DNA from: Dromiciops gliroides
Taxonomy: Eukaryota > Chordata > Mammalia > Microbiotheria > Microbiotheriidae
Direction of reading: 5' to 3'
Assembly (NCBI RefSeq): GCF_019393635.1
Contig: NC_057862.1
Span: 153,307,562 to 153,371,561 of the forward strand
Length of the DNA stretch: 64,000 nt
In this document: piece by piece, positions 33,231 through 44,809 of the stretch
Layout: every line of letters begins with the position of its first letter
Position numbering within the stretch: the stretch's first letter is position 1
The notes under the pieces: generated by a model
Databases searched by the model: none
Seen by the model: the letters and a program-made list of their open reading frames with translations, nothing else
What the model was told of the DNA's origin: nothing
Translations under genes and position numbers: made by a program

Positions 33231-33406
33231 CTTTTGTTTGTTTGTTTGTTTTGTTTTGTATTTTTTTTTGGTGACAAAATGAGGGTTAAGTGACTTGCCC
33301 AGGGTCACACAGCTAGCAAGTGTCAAGTGACTGAGGCCAAATTTGAACTCAGGTCCTCCTGAATCCAGGGCCAGTGCTTTATCCACTGTACCACCTAGCT
33401 GTCCCC
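33231..33406 (-). mobile_element. CORE-SINE, type B (left member of a pair)
   Basis: Tail is (TTTG)n; head ends CTAGCTGTCCCCC. A type A copy in the same orientation begins 24 bp further right. Confidence 0.92.
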
Positions 33407-33430
33407 CGCCCCATGTGTCTGCTTTAAATT

Positions 33431-33578
33431 TTTTCTTTTTTAGTGAGGCAATTGGGGTTAAGTGACTTGCCCAGGGTCACACAGCTAGTTAAGTGTTAAG
33501 TGTCTGAGGCTGGATTTGAACTCAGGTACTCCCGACTCCAAGGCCAGTGCTCTATCCACTGTGCCACCTAGCTGCCCC
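33431..33578 (-). mobile_element. CORE-SINE, type A (right member of a pair)
   Basis: TTAAATTT occurs at both edges; complete core and head CTAGCTGCCCC. Confidence 0.92.
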
Positions 33579-33641
33579 TTAAATTTATTTTTTACTTTAC
33601 TTTTTTAAAAAATTTAGCAAGCATTTCTTTTCTTTCCCTCT

Positions 33642-33679
33642 CTTAGCTCCTTTCCCCTCCCTTAGCTCCTTTCCCCTCC
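33642..33679 (+). repeat. 19-bp tandem duplication
   Basis: CTTAGCTCCTTTCCCCTCC occurs twice head to tail. Confidence 0.9.
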
Positions 33680-33814
33680 CTATCCCTGCAATTAGGGAAC
33701 AAATAAACAAACCCTTTGAACACATATGGATGGTAAAGTCAAACAAATTCCTGCATTGGGCCATAGCTGAAAATGATATTTCTCATTCTGCACCTTGAAT
33801 CTTTGATCATTTCT

Positions 33815-34035
33815 TTCCATGAAATAGAATGTTCATATAGCACTTTCAGGATTGATTCCAAAGTGCTTTCCACACAGCAATCTCGTGGGATAAGTAATAA
33901 AAGTGCCAGTATTTCCATTTTACAGGTAAGGAAACTCCAACTCAAAGATGACAAAGTGACTTTCCCAGGCTCATAGAGCACTAGCTGTTCACTCTGGAAT
34001 CCAGGTCTCCTGACCTCAAGTTCAGTCCTCTTTCA
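33815..34035 (-). repeat. MIR, antisense
   Basis: ATTCCAAAGTGCTTTCCACA, CCATTTTACAGGTAAGGAAA, AATCCAGGTCTCCTGACC. Confidence 0.6.
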
Positions 34036-34322
34036 TATCTAAGTTACTTAGGAAGGCAGTGTGAGGGTAGCAGAAGGAGTGCTGGTCTTATAGTCAAAAA
34101 GATCTGTATTAGAATCCTGACTCTCTTGACTATATGTGTAACCTTAGGAAAATCTCATCTCTTTCTCATCTCTTCAGCTTATCTGTAAAATGAGATGGTT
34201 GAATTAAACAGCTTCTAAGATCCCTTTAAACTTTAAGGCTGTGACTTCTAGGCTCATTACTGAAGGATCTATGATCTTTTTCAGGGTGGGGAAATCCTAG
34301 CAATTAAGAATTTATGTAAATC

Positions 34323-34471
34323 GGGGCAGCTAGGTGGTGCAGTGGATAGAGCACCGGCCCTGGAGTCAGGAGTACCTGAGTTCAAATCCGGACTCAGACA
34401 CTTAACACTTACTAGCTGTGTGACCCTGGGCAAGTCACTTAACCCCAATTGCCTCACTTTAAAAAAAAAAA
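34323..34471 (+). mobile_element. CORE-SINE, type A
   Basis: 17-bp duplication AAGAATTTATGTAAATC on both sides. A textbook type A copy. Confidence 0.95.
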
Positions 34472-34815
34472 GAATTTATGTAAATCTTCTTTCTTCTTGT
34501 GTGACCTTGGGCAAGGGGCTTAGCCTCAACAAGCCCTATGTTTTTCTATCCAAAAAATGAAGAGTTTTGAATAGATGGTCTTCTAGGGTCCCTTCCAACT
34601 CTAAATATTTGATTTCTGATTCTCAAAAAATAAGTAGAGGGTTTCCCAAGACAGAGAAATGGAATATCTTTTCCCCAGATCAAATAGCTACCAAGCATAA
34701 GAGACAGAATATGAACCCAGAGCTTCGTGACTCTAAGCCCAGAGCTCATTCTCCCATTGTCTCCTAGGGCCTTTATGAAGATCAGGTAAGATAATGTGTT
34801 TAAATTGCTTTGTTG

Positions 34816-34956
34816 AGGCAGCTAGGTGGTGCAGTGAATAAAGCTCTGGCCCTGGATTCAGGAGGACCTGAGTTCAAATCCAGTTCAGACATTTGATACT
34901 TACTAGCTGTGTGACCCTGGGCAAGTCACTTAACCCTCATTGTCCTGCCCAAAAAA
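34816..34956 (+). mobile_element. CORE-SINE, type B
   Basis: AATTGCTTTGT on both sides; a few bases missing in the core. Confidence 0.92.
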
Positions 34957-36753
34957 ATTGCTTTGTCACCTTAAAACCTATATAAATGTGAGTTGTGATT
35001 GGGCAGGGCTTCTTATTCCAATTTTATACTTAGGAAATTCTAGGTAAAGTAACTTCCCTTAGCTCCTACAGTGAATCAGGAAGCAAGCCTACACTGAAGC
35101 CCTGGCATCCTTGCTGAAGGTCCCAGGGTTCCTTCCACTTGAAGAATGTCTCTGTCATCATTCCTTGACTGTTGTTGCCATGAAAAGCTCTCTGGGTCTT
35201 CAACTGTGGTGGAAAAAAGTGTATTGGGATCATTTGCTGTCCACTTAGTTGATGCCTTCCTACTAAGAGGCAAGAGGGGGCCATCCATCTTTATTTCTTA
35301 GTTGTAAGGCTACACTCAGAGGAGCCAAAGCCAGCCCAAAGAGTTAGGCAGCTGCCTGCTGGTCAGCTCAGATTCTTCCAGTTCCCACAATTTAATCACG
35401 CTGAAATCCCATGACAACAATCAATATTTGTTGATGAAGATGATAATGATGAACTGGAGAACACTAGAGTACATAATAATTGCTCCATTGTCTGTGGTTT
35501 TTGCAAAGAATTAGACAAAACAGGTACTAATTGTGTGATGCACAAAAGTGCTATAGGAATTCAGAGAAGGAAAGATGGGAGCGGGGAGTGTTCAGGGGAA
35601 ATTGCATGGAGCATTCTCCTTTCCCCTTTTCAATCCTCCACTCCGCCCCCCCCCTCCCCCTTACCCAGAGGCCTCCCACTCTTGGAGAAGATAAGAGCCT
35701 CTTTCTTCACTGAGAACACTTGGGCCATCTGAAGGGAATCCCTTTCAGGCTCCTGCTCAGCATTATCTCTTACCTACTCTTTCCCCCTTCCCTCTCTTCA
35801 CTGAAGAAGTCTCTTTCTTCTCCCTAGGTTTAATCCTTTCTCCCATGCCCTTGATCCTATCCTCTCTTACTTCTGTGTACGATGTTACTTGAGCAACCAT
35901 TCTCTCTCGTGCATTTTAATTCCATTTGACCAACATTTACCGAGGGGCCTGCTAAATTCTAGACACGGGTAATACAACAGTCAAACATATCAAGGGATCA
36001 TGGTTTTGGAGTTGGAATGTCCTTGGAGGTCATTGAGTTCTACAGCCCCATCCCCTCCCCTTCCCTCCTCATGATGGAACTGAAACTGAGAGGGCCTGGG
36101 ATTTACCCAGGATCACACAGCAGGATTCTACCCCCTGCACCACCCTGGTCCCTGTATAACCTATGGTCTCTGCCCTTGAAGGAGCTTACATTTTGTTGGG
36201 AGGTGGGTAGTGACTCATCATCTTAGAGGGTTTCCTGGGACCTCTGAGAGGTGGCGGCCTAGAGCTAGTAGGTGTCAGGTCTTCCTGACTTCAAGGTTTT
36301 TCCCTCTGTCTTGGCCTCTATCCACTACCCTGACACAGTCTTTTGTGACATATATCTAAGTAAGTGTGTGGAGGAAGCAGTGTCATGTGCTGGACAGAGC
36401 CTTAGACTTGGCATCATGGATTCAGAGCTGGAAGGGACCTCAGATGTTATATGGTCTCACCTCCTCATTTTACAAAGGAAGAAACTTTGAGGCAGGGAGA
36501 CCTGGGATCAAATCCTGCCTTATACACTTTCTTATTGTGTGATCCTGGACTTTGAAACTCTCTGAGCCTCTGCTTCTTTATTTGCAAAATGTAAACAAAC
36601 AAAAAGCAACAAACCCACTTCCCCCACAGGTTTGCTTGATCAGATGAGATAATGATGCATTTGCCTTGAAAACGTTAGACTATTAACAGCTATTATATCT
36701 AAATATATTGCTACATATTAATATGCATTAACAAGAACTATACTAACATGTTG

Positions 36754-36816
36754 ATATAGAAGAGCCATTAATATGTTAATATCTATATAATATATTAATA
36801 TAGAAGAGCCATTAAT
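36754..36816 (+). repeat. short duplication in AT-rich DNA
   Basis: ATATAGAAGAGCCATTAAT at 36754-36772 recurs at 36798-36816 (period 44) inside a TATAA/TTAATA-rich stretch (36690-36860). Confidence 0.9.
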
Positions 36817-36939
36817 GCATAATAGCTATTCTATATTCTATATTTATTATAAAAGACTATATAATAGGTATTGTTATAAAAATAGGTTGGGTGTGCAGGG
36901 GGCCTGAGGAGAGATTCTGATAAGGTGCCCTAAAAATAT

Positions 36940-37091
36940 TGTTTTTGGGTTTTTTGGTGAGACAATTGGTGTTAAGAGACTTGCCCAGGGTCACACAACT
37001 AGTAAGTGTTAAGTGTCTGAGGCCAGATTTGAACTCAGGTCCTCCTGACTCCAGGACCGGCGCTCTATCCACTGCACCACCTAGCTGCCCC
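36940..37091 (-). mobile_element. CORE-SINE, type A
   Basis: TGCCCTAAAAATATT / TGCCCTAGAAATATT flank it. Confidence 0.94.
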
Positions 37092-37406
37092 TGCCCTAGA
37101 AATATTTGAGAAGGGACAAGCCACTTTTATCTGGAGAAATAAGGCTAGGAAGTTAAGGTGAAGCTAGATTGTGGAAGCATTTCAATGTCAAGCCAAGGAG
37201 TTTGTATATTATCATTTACTTATCGTGTTCAAGTCTGAACTCATTATCTTTACCCCAAAACTGTCCCCTCTTCCTAACTCTCCTATTACTGTTGAAGATC
37301 TCCCAGTCACCCAGGCTTATAATCTCAGTATCAGTCTCAACTCCCTACTTTCTCCCACTTCAGGCCCTATATTCAATCTGTTGCTAAATCCTATCAAGTA
37401 TACCTT

Positions 37407-37998
37407 TGTTTGGGGGGGACTTGCGATCTGCATGGGGGGAGGCTAGCTCACCCAAAGAATTGGAGGCTCATCACGAATCTTGCAAAATAAAAAGAGGTTT
37501 ATTAGGAGAGAGGAATATAAGGCCGGGGATAGATCACCATGGTGACTGTCCCACTGGAGTAAGAGAAGACCTGGTCTTTTGTATCTTTACAAAACAAAGA
37601 AAGTGGAGGGAAGGGCAACAACAGGGAGGGGATTTTGGAATAAGGGGCATCAGTAAAATATGCTGCACCCACCCATATCTTGCAGACCTTGGTATTGCTT
37701 ATCAGCTTATCTAGGTCAGTCCTGCTCAACAACATCCATTCCTTTTATTTTGGGGGGGGGCGGGTGAGGGAGGGAATGAGGGTTAAGTGATTTGCCCAGG
37801 GTCACACAGCTAGTAAGTGTCAAGTGTCTGACGCCACATTTGAACTCAGGTCCTCCTGAATCCAGGGCTGGTGCTTTATCCACTGCACTACCTAGCTGCC
37901 TCCAACAACATCCATTCCTGAGGTAGAAGATACCCTTGGGAAAGTTTTAAGGATTCCTTGGTCATTGGGATCTTTAGGTTTCTTGGGGACCCACTACA
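37407..37998 (-). mobile_element. solo LTR of an ERV1-like endogenous retrovirus (fossil)
   Basis: On the minus strand it opens TGTAGTGGGT and closes with ...CCCAAACA, i.e. TG...CA ends, with an AATAAA signal and a short R/U5-like region after it. Without the SINE insert it is about 430 bp, a normal gammaretroviral-type LTR size. No internal retroviral genes adjoin it, so it is a solo LTR. It sits in an L2 and carries a type B SINE, so it is younger than the first and older than the second. Family assignment is inferred from length and ends only. Confidence 0.65.
37743..37902 (-). mobile_element. CORE-SINE, type B, inside the LTR
   Basis: Perfect 16-bp duplication CAACAACATCCATTCC at 37727-37742 and 37903-37918. 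Confidence 0.95.
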
Positions 37999-38451
37999 TT
38001 CCCAAGACACTTTCATTGCACCTCTCATATACAATCCCTCATGTAATGTATGACCCTCATCACATCACACCTGGGCTATTACAATAACCTTCCTCAGTCC
38101 AGAGTGATCTCCCTAAAGCTCAGGTCTCACAATAAACTCCATGCCTGCTTCCTTTTGCCTTTAGGATCAAATATAAAACCCACGTTTTGGTTTTTAAAGA
38201 CCTTCATGACCTGGCCCTTCCTACCTTTCCAACTTTCTTATACCTTCCCCCACCCCATGTACTCTTTGATTTAGAGACACTGGCTTCCTCACAAGATTCT
38301 CCGTCTCTCAACTCCAAGAATTTTTACTGACTGTCCCTCATGCCTGGAATTCTTTCTTTCTGGTCACTTATCTCTTGGCTTCCCTGGTTTCCTTCAAGTT
38401 CCAGCCAAAACCCCACCTTCTTCCCAATACCCTTTAAAACGGGTGCATTCC

Positions 38452-38605
38452 TGGAGCAGCTAGGTGGCACAGTGGATAAAGCACCGGCCCTGGATTCAGG
38501 AGGACCTGAGTTCAAATCTAGCATCAGACATTTGGCACTTACTAGCTGGGTGACACTGGGCAAATCACTTAACCCCCATTGCCCTGCAAAAAAAGAAAAA
38601 AAAGC
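38452..38605 (+). mobile_element. CORE-SINE, type B, inside L2
   Basis: GGTGCATTCC on both sides; A-tail interrupted by a G. Confidence 0.94.
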
Positions 38606-38859
38606 TGGTGCATTCCCTCTGTTGGTTATTTCCAATCTATCCTGTCAATATCTTGTTTATACACACTTATTTATACTTTTGTCTCCCCCATTGGGCTGTG
38701 AGCTCCTTGAAGAAGGGATTTAAAATTTTATTTTATTTCCTTTCTTTGTAACCTAAGCTCTTAGCACAGTATCTTGCACATGGCAGATTCATAATAAATG
38801 GTAGTAGGCTTTACTTGACTTTAGGCCATAGAGAGCTATTGAATGGTTTTGAACAGTTC

Positions 38860-39055
38860 ATAGTATCATAGCTTTAGACCCCAAGGGAACCTCAGAAGCC
38901 ACTGAGCCCAAATCTTTCACTTTGCAAATGTGGAAACTGAGACTGGGAAATGCTTTAGTGACTTGCCCAGGGTCACCCACCTAGTAAGTATCAGAAGCAG
39001 AAGGTGAACTCAGGTCTTAATTTTAAGTCCAACACTCTATCCACGAAGCCATTTT
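38860..39055 (-). repeat. MIR3-like CORE-SINE
   Basis: AGTATCATAGCTTTAGACCC, CTTTGCAAATGTGGAAACTG, GACTTGCCCAGGGTCACCCA. Confidence 0.75.
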
Positions 39056-39171
39056 GATTGACATGGCTAGACTGATGCAATAGTAATATTGTTTTGGCAG
39101 CTGTGTATGAAGGATGGTTTGCAGAGGGAAAGAATTGGAGATAGGAAGAACAGTTAAGAAAATACTTTTGT

Positions 39172-39346
39172 GGGGGCAGCTTAGGTGCATAGTGGATAAA
39201 GCAATGGCTCTGGATTTAGGAGGACCTGAGTTCAAATCTGGCCTCAAACACTTGACACTTACTAGCTGTGTGACCCTGGGCAAGTCACTTAACCCTCATT
39301 GCCCCACAACAAAACAAAACAAAACAAACAACAAACAACAAAAAGA
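39172..39346 (+). mobile_element. CORE-SINE, type B
   Basis: GAAAATACTTTTGT / GAAAATAGTTTTGT flank; tail of AAAAC and AAC units. Confidence 0.93.
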
Positions 39347-39654
39347 GAAAATAGTTTTGTAATAATTGCACAAGAGGTGATGAAGACCTGAATTAAGATA
39401 GAGTACAAATGAAAGGGAATGGATTGGAGAAACATGGAGATGGAGTCAATAGAACTTGGCAAGTGACTAGATATGGGGACCTGAGGAAAAGGAAAATGTT
39501 GAAGATGACTAAGATTTTAAGCCTGGGTTTTGGGAAGGCCCGAGATAGAATCCTGCCTCAGATACTTACTAGCTGTGTGACCTTGGTTCATTTCTGAACC
39601 CTAGCCTCTAAGGTCCATTTCATAGACTTAGGTCTATGATCCAATGTCCCAACA

Positions 39655-39775
39655 ACTGTCCCACCCATTCCAACAGATTGTAAATTCTTCAAGACAGGGA
39701 TTGTGTTGTTTTCTATTTTTGTATCCCCAGAAAAGTGCCTTACATGATTACAAATTAAATGCTCATGTTCCAGGC
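39655..39775 (+). repeat. L2 3' end, sense
   Basis: ATTGTAAATTCTTCAAGACA, then TTGTATCCCCAGAAAAGTGC. Confidence 0.65.
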
Positions 39776-39949
39776 TAAGCAGAATTGTCTGCTCTTAAAA
39801 ATATGCTCACTTATAAAGTACTTTTCATCTCTAAACTTATGATTGAATGATCCTGTATCCAAGTAGAAACACTGGACTGTGTACTTTAAAATTTTCTCTG
39901 CCTCCAATAACTCTTTTCTATGCTGAGGTCTCCTCAGTCGTCTTATTAT

Positions 39950-40625
39950 TTTTTTTTAATCTCCTCAGTCTTATTCTTTTTTTAAAGTTTTCCCTAACCC
40001 TTCTATGCTTCTTAGCCAATGTCCCAAATTTTCTTTCTCCTTAACTGCAAAAGTTGCAAAATTTGTCTCTACCTAATGTCTCCCAACCCTTAAAAAAATG
40101 TCTTATTTATACTTAACATCTTTGTCATTTCCTTAAATCTGATTTCTTGTTCTGATTCATTATGTCTATCCATAGTACCAAGTAATTACCAGGTTGGAAA
40201 CCTTGGTGCTCTTTTTTGACTCTTTCCCCTCCCTCACCTCTCATAGTCACGATTGTTTACCAAACCCCGTATGTATGTACTAGACCTCTGTAATATATTT
40301 TGCCACCATTCCCATCTCTCTAATTCTGCTTCCACTGCCTTAACATAGGCTTTTATTGCCAACCACCTGGACTACTATGACCCCTCTCTAATGGGTCTTC
40401 CCACCACTTATAGTCTCCCGCTCCAAGTCATCATTCATATTGATGTCTGACGAATCTTCCACGATCTAGTGATGTCCTCCATGTTGTCTCAGCATTAAAA
40501 AAAAGTGAAATTCTTGAGAGCACAGACTACAACTGCTTTTCTATTTGTATCTCCTGTACCTAGCATAATGCTTTGCTCATAGTAAGAGCTTAATAAATGC
40601 CTTTTCATCATTCATTCACTCATTC
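39950..40625 (+). repeat. L2 3' UTR, sense
   Basis: ACCTTGGTGCTCTTTTTTGA, CCACCTGGACTACTATGACC, AATGGGTCTTCCCACCACTT and terminal TAAGAGCTTAATAAATGCC, then (ATTC/ACTC)n. Confidence 0.7.
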
Positions 40626-40670
40626 ATTCACTCATTCATTCACTCATTCATTCATTCATTCATTCATTCA
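40608..40670. repeat. (CATT/CACT)n repeat
   Basis: ATTCATTCACTC units over about 60 bp; grows from the L2 terminus. Confidence 0.9.
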
Positions 40671-40945
40671 TGAGCAACTGGGTGGCATAATAGGTAAGAG
40701 TGCTAGTCCTGGAATCAAGAAGACCTGACTTCACATCTGGCCTCAGATACTTATTAGCTGTGTGACTTTGGTTAAGTCATTTAAGTGCTATTTGCCTCAG
40801 TTTCCTCATCTATAAAATGCAGATAATACTAGCACCTACCTTCCAGGGTTGTTGTGAGGATCAAATGAGATAATAATGGCAAAGCACTTAGCACATTGCC
40901 TGGCCCATAATAGGAGCCATATAAAGCTTAGCTATTATTCATTCA
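40670..40945 (+). repeat. MIR SINE, near complete
   Basis: ACTGGGTGGCATAATAGGTA head, TATTAGCTGTGTGACTTTGG core, GGGTTGTTGTGAGGATCAAA and TAGCACATTGCCTGGCCCAT tail. Confidence 0.82.
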
Positions 40946-40984
40946 TTCTGCACATGGTAGGAGCCATAGCTTAGCTATTATTCA

Positions 40985-41398
40985 TTCATTTTTTCACTGC
41001 TCTGATCAAAAATATTTATTGGCTCCCTAATTATCTAATGAGTAAAATTCTCTTTAACCATGATATGGTGGCACCTTACCTTCACAGTTTTACCTCATAG
41101 ATTGCTGCATAATCTGCACTCCAGCCAAAGTAGACTATTTTCTCACCTAAGTATAACCTGTGTTTTCCTACCTTTGTTTCCAAGGCCTATAATTCTCTCT
41201 CTGTCTCTGTCAATGTTTCTAAGTCTGTCTGTCTTCTCCCCTTTTTCCTACCTCTCCTTCAAAATTGCATTCATGTGCCATCTCTTCCTTAGAACCTTCA
41301 TTGATTTTCCCTGTCAGGAAAGGCTTTTCCTTCTACAAGAGGGAATAGTGGCACTTTATCTTACTAATCTCTAGTGCACTTATGACACAAACTGCATA

Positions 41399-41431
<33 letters not shown>

Positions 41432-41730
41432 AAATATTCATCCTATTAGAGTATAAGTCCAGGAGGACAGGAGTCGTGTCTTATTTAAACTTTGTAGGGG
41501 CAGCTAGGTGGCGCAGTGGATAGAGCACCGGCCCTGGATTCAGGAGGACATGAGTTCAAATCCCGCCTCAGACACTTAACGCTTACTAGCTGTGTGACCC
41601 TGGACAAGTCACTTAACCCCCAATTGCCTCACTAAAAAAAAACCCCAAAACAAACAAAAAAACCCTTTGTATAGTCCCCAGCACCTAACTCAGTATTGTC
41701 CATATAGAAGGTCCTCAATAGGGAAGGCCG
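40985..41730 (+). repeat. L2 3' UTR, sense, split by a CORE-SINE
   Basis: ATTTATTGGCTCCCTAATTA, TCATGTGCCATCTCTTCCTT, TATAAGTCCAGGAGGACAGG; after the insert TAGTCCCCAGCACCTAACTC. An (AT)n run lies at 41401-41432. Confidence 0.68.
41498..41664 (+). mobile_element. CORE-SINE, mosaic A/B, inside L2
   Basis: GATAGAGC, CTTAAC and CCAATTGCCTCAC (A) with GGATTCAGGA (B). CTTTGTA at both edges. Confidence 0.92.
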
Positions 41731-42414
41731 GGGTGGGGGTGGGACTTTGGAGGGTGGGGGAGTGATTTATCAAGTCCAGGCCTCTGATTTCATTGGTTAA
41801 AAGGAACTCCAAGTAAGGAAACTCCCTCTAGCAATGCAAATCAACAACTGCTCTGCAGATTCTAGTCTTGGCTGTGGGCACTGAGAGACTTGCTTACAAC
41901 CAATATGTATAAGAGGAAACACTGGAAACCAGGGCTTCCTGATTCTAAAGCCAACTCTATCTATTATGTCAAAATGTATGTTTCTTGAATGGAATTTATT
42001 AAGGCCTGAGTTGGGCTTTGAAGGATGCAGAGAATTCAAATAAGCAGAAAGGAGAGAGGAAGGCCCTTCAGGCCTATAGAAACAATAAGCAGGAAGGTTT
42101 GGGTCCCAAGGCAGGCCTCCTGGTTTTCGTAAATACAGCTAAAGCCCAGCCAGACAAGCTCAAGATGGTTATCTTCAGGGAGATAACATTTCAGCCTTTT
42201 TCACGGGAAAAGGATCTGCTGACAATTTATCTTTTCCTCCAGCACAATGGTGAAACTCATCTTCTAAGTAGTGGATGCCTCCTTTAACCTTCTATACTGT
42301 GGCACCAGGTCCAACAAGAACACAATTCAACTCAACAACCAAGAGGCCCACTTTCTGTTCTAAAGGAAATTCCCCATATGTTCCAATCTTGCTCAGGCCT
42401 GGCACTTGGGTAAT

Positions 42415-42572
42415 TTCTTTTCTTTTTCTTTTTTTGGTGAGGCAATTGGGGTTAAGTGACTTGCCCAGGGTCACATAGCTAGTAAGTGTCAAGGGTCTAA
42501 GGTCGGATTTGAACTCAAATCCTCCTGAATCCAGGGCCAGTGCTCTATCTACTGTGCCACCTAGCTGCCCCC
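42415..42572 (-). mobile_element. CORE-SINE, mosaic A/B
   Basis: GAGGCAATTGGGG tail side (A), CCTGAATCC and GTGTCAAG (B). T-rich tail interrupted by C. Confidence 0.91.
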
Positions 42573-42869
42573 AGCCTTCCCTCCTCTTTGAATTAGGGAG
42601 AGTGGGTATTATTTTCTTTTTACACATAAATAAAATGGGGAACAGGGGATCTGTGCCTTCTGATGGAAGACTCCTTTACACAGAGGTCTGCTAGAGATAT
42701 TGCATGACTAAGTGCCATTTGAGTAGGGTTTTTTTTAAGTGTTATGAGTTCAGAAGCTGTGGATTGGAGTGATTGAGTGGTCAAGGAAGGCTTCAGAGAG
42801 GAAGAGAAGAGGTCTTTCCCCCGCTTGTTCACTCTCCCCAGATTTTCTTAGAGAACTTTGGATTTCTCC

Positions 42870-43010
42870 TTTGTCCTTATGTCAACTTTGCATCCTATTT
42901 TCTTGAGCCATATCTACCACCCCCTTAAATTGCAACTCTATCTCTGAATCCCAAGTGCATAGCACAGTGTAGTTGCTTAATAAATATTTGTGGAATTGAA
43001 TTACATTTGT
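42870..43010 (+). repeat. L2 3' end, sense
   Basis: AAGTGCATAGCACAGTGTAG, CTTAATAAATATTTGTGGAA. Confidence 0.65.
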
Positions 43011-43094
43011 CAAAGTGATTGGCCTAGATCAGAGGTGTTAAAAATACAACCAGGCCCATAATGTTATGGAGTGTGGCCTGAATTAATGTATTGA

Positions 43095-43250
43095 TATGTT
43101 ATTTATTCATTCATTCATTCATTTATCCATTCATTTATTTATTCATTTATTTATCTATCTATCTATTTATTCATTCATTTATTTACTTATTTATTCATCT
43201 ATCTATCATCTAGCTAGCTAGCTAGCTATATCTATCTATCTAGCTATTGG
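43095..43250. repeat. compound tetranucleotide repeat
   Basis: ATTC, ATTT, CTAT and GCTA units in blocks (43099-43247). On the minus strand it is A-rich and lies downstream of the RPP25L pseudogene, so it could descend from that copy's poly(A) tail. Confidence 0.9.
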
Positions 43251-43659
43251 TGTAAATGAATTCCCAACTCCTCACTTCCTTTCCTGGAGAAAATAATCTT
43301 ATATTTCTAGTTCAAGGAATCATCTAATAGTGGCAAGAGGTTGATAAAACTGGTGGTAACACTCTTGGGGTAGGTGGAGGGGGATGGGGATGGGGAGAGG
43401 AAGAAAGGGCTGAGAATCTCTTGGACCAAACACAGAGAGCCTCAGAGTAGCCATCAATTATGTCTGGTTCCCGAGTCATGTGTTCATTTCCACCAGCTAT
43501 TCGAGAGGGAACAGCAATGTGACAGAGACTGGAGATACTGGACCCAAAAAATGAAGCATGGGAAACACCTCAGAATCTGCTCTGGACCCTTTTACACTCG
43601 GGGGTCAGGGCCTCCTGGGGGGTCTCTCCTCCAGCCCCATCTCTACCTCCACCTCCCTG

Positions 43660-44163
43660 TTAATGCCCTAAGGCTCTGGGACCCCGCCTCTTGGGCTGAG
43701 GGGTATGTGGGGGGAGGGGTTGGGCTAAAGGTTGTCCAAGACCAGGAGGAGCACCCAGGGGCTGGTAGCCACCCTCACTGGGGTCCAGGGGGTCCTTGCC
43801 GAGCAGAAGTCACACGGCTGGCACATGATGGCGTACAGTAAGTGGGTCCAGACCAGCCTCGGGTACTACAGGGACCCAGGTATCCTCTGTCTGCTGGAAG
43901 TGCAGTTTGGTGAACTGGTGCAGGGCAGACAGGCAGTGCTTCAGGATCTCTGAACAGGTCACAGCTTTGCCTGTGACATGGCCTGCACCAGTGAACACTA
44001 TTTGCCCCGTAGATTCACTTTCCAGCTGGCCCAATGCAAAGCCCAGGAAGTTACAGATCTTGCTGCCATCCCAGACCCACATTTCCAAGGTATCTGGCAG
44101 CAGACCTGGCACTGGGGGGACCAGTGGTTTCTCTACAGAGCTTGCCTTCTGGTAATTCTCCAT
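43660..44163 (-). pseudogene. RPP25L: RPP25L processed pseudogene
   Basis: Reading from ATG at 44161-44163, the translation begins MENYQKASSVEKPLVPPVPG, then LLPDTLEMWVWDGSKICNFL, GFALGQLESESTGQIVFTGA, GHVTGKAVTCSEILKHCLSA and LHQFTKLHFQQTEDTWVPVV. From memory this is RPP25L (Alba-domain RNase P/MRP protein, about 163 aa), not the paralogue RPP25. A TGA replaces the Trp codon of PAVWVLL; the same frame then continues KDPLDPSEGGYQPLGAPPGL to TAA at 43660-43662, 168 codons in all. No introns are seen, but RPP25L coding is single-exon anyway, so retro-origin is inferred from isolation and the A-rich repeat downstream. Several Arg-to-Trp/Cys/His changes at CpG sites suggest decay without selection. 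Confidence 0.88.
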
Positions 44164-44329
44164 GACTGGTCCAGGGACCTTCACTGTGCCTCTGCCTCCT
44201 TCCACCACCAGGGCCCTCTCACACTGGGGAATCCTGGTATGTTATTTAAAAAGGAAATATGTAAATGTGTGGCTTTCTTAATGTGCCCCTCACAGAGATC
44301 CTTATGTATGGTTTCTTGGCCCCCATTTC

Positions 44330-44483
44330 TTTTTTTGGGGGGGTGTGCGGGGGGAGGGAGGCAATGAGGGTTAAGTGACTTGCCCAGGGTCACACAGCTA
44401 GTAAGTGTCAAGTATCTGAGGCTGGATTTGAACTCAGGTCCTCCTGGGCCTGTGCTTTATCCACTACACCACCTAGCTGCCCC
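44330..44483 (-). mobile_element. CORE-SINE, type B
   Basis: TTGGCCCCCATTTCT / TTGGCCCCTATTTCT flank it; a G-rich run (44337-44359) separates T-tail and core. Confidence 0.93.
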
Positions 44484-44809
44484 ATTGGCCCCTATTTCTA
44501 TTGCAGTTTGGCACCACTGGTCTAGATAATCTCTAAGGCCCTTTTTGAATTTTGGCATTCTATGGTACTGTGACTATGCTTAGCCAGTGATTTAGTGGCT
44601 GAATATAGTGCCTGACCCTGGCAGGTTCACTTTCTATTAAGCTATACAGTCACTTCCATCCAAATTCATCCTTGAAAAGCAGATTGACAGCTTCAGGTTG
44701 TCTGATGCAAAGCCATTGCTGGCTTTGAATAAACCTCTCTTACTTAAGGAAAGCCTTATTCCAGTAGAGTAGAGAGAGGCATTTGATTCGATTCAATTCC
44801 ATTCAGTTA

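Larger units (their letters stand above)
37205..38825 (+). repeat. L2 3' UTR, sense, split by an LTR and a SINE
   Basis: L2 text TCAAGTCTGAACTCATTATC to ATCCTATCAAGTATACC stops at the LTR (37407), resumes after 37998, is cut again by a CORE-SINE (38452-38605), and ends near AATAAATGGTAGTAGGC. Uninterrupted length would be about 875 bp. Confidence 0.75.
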
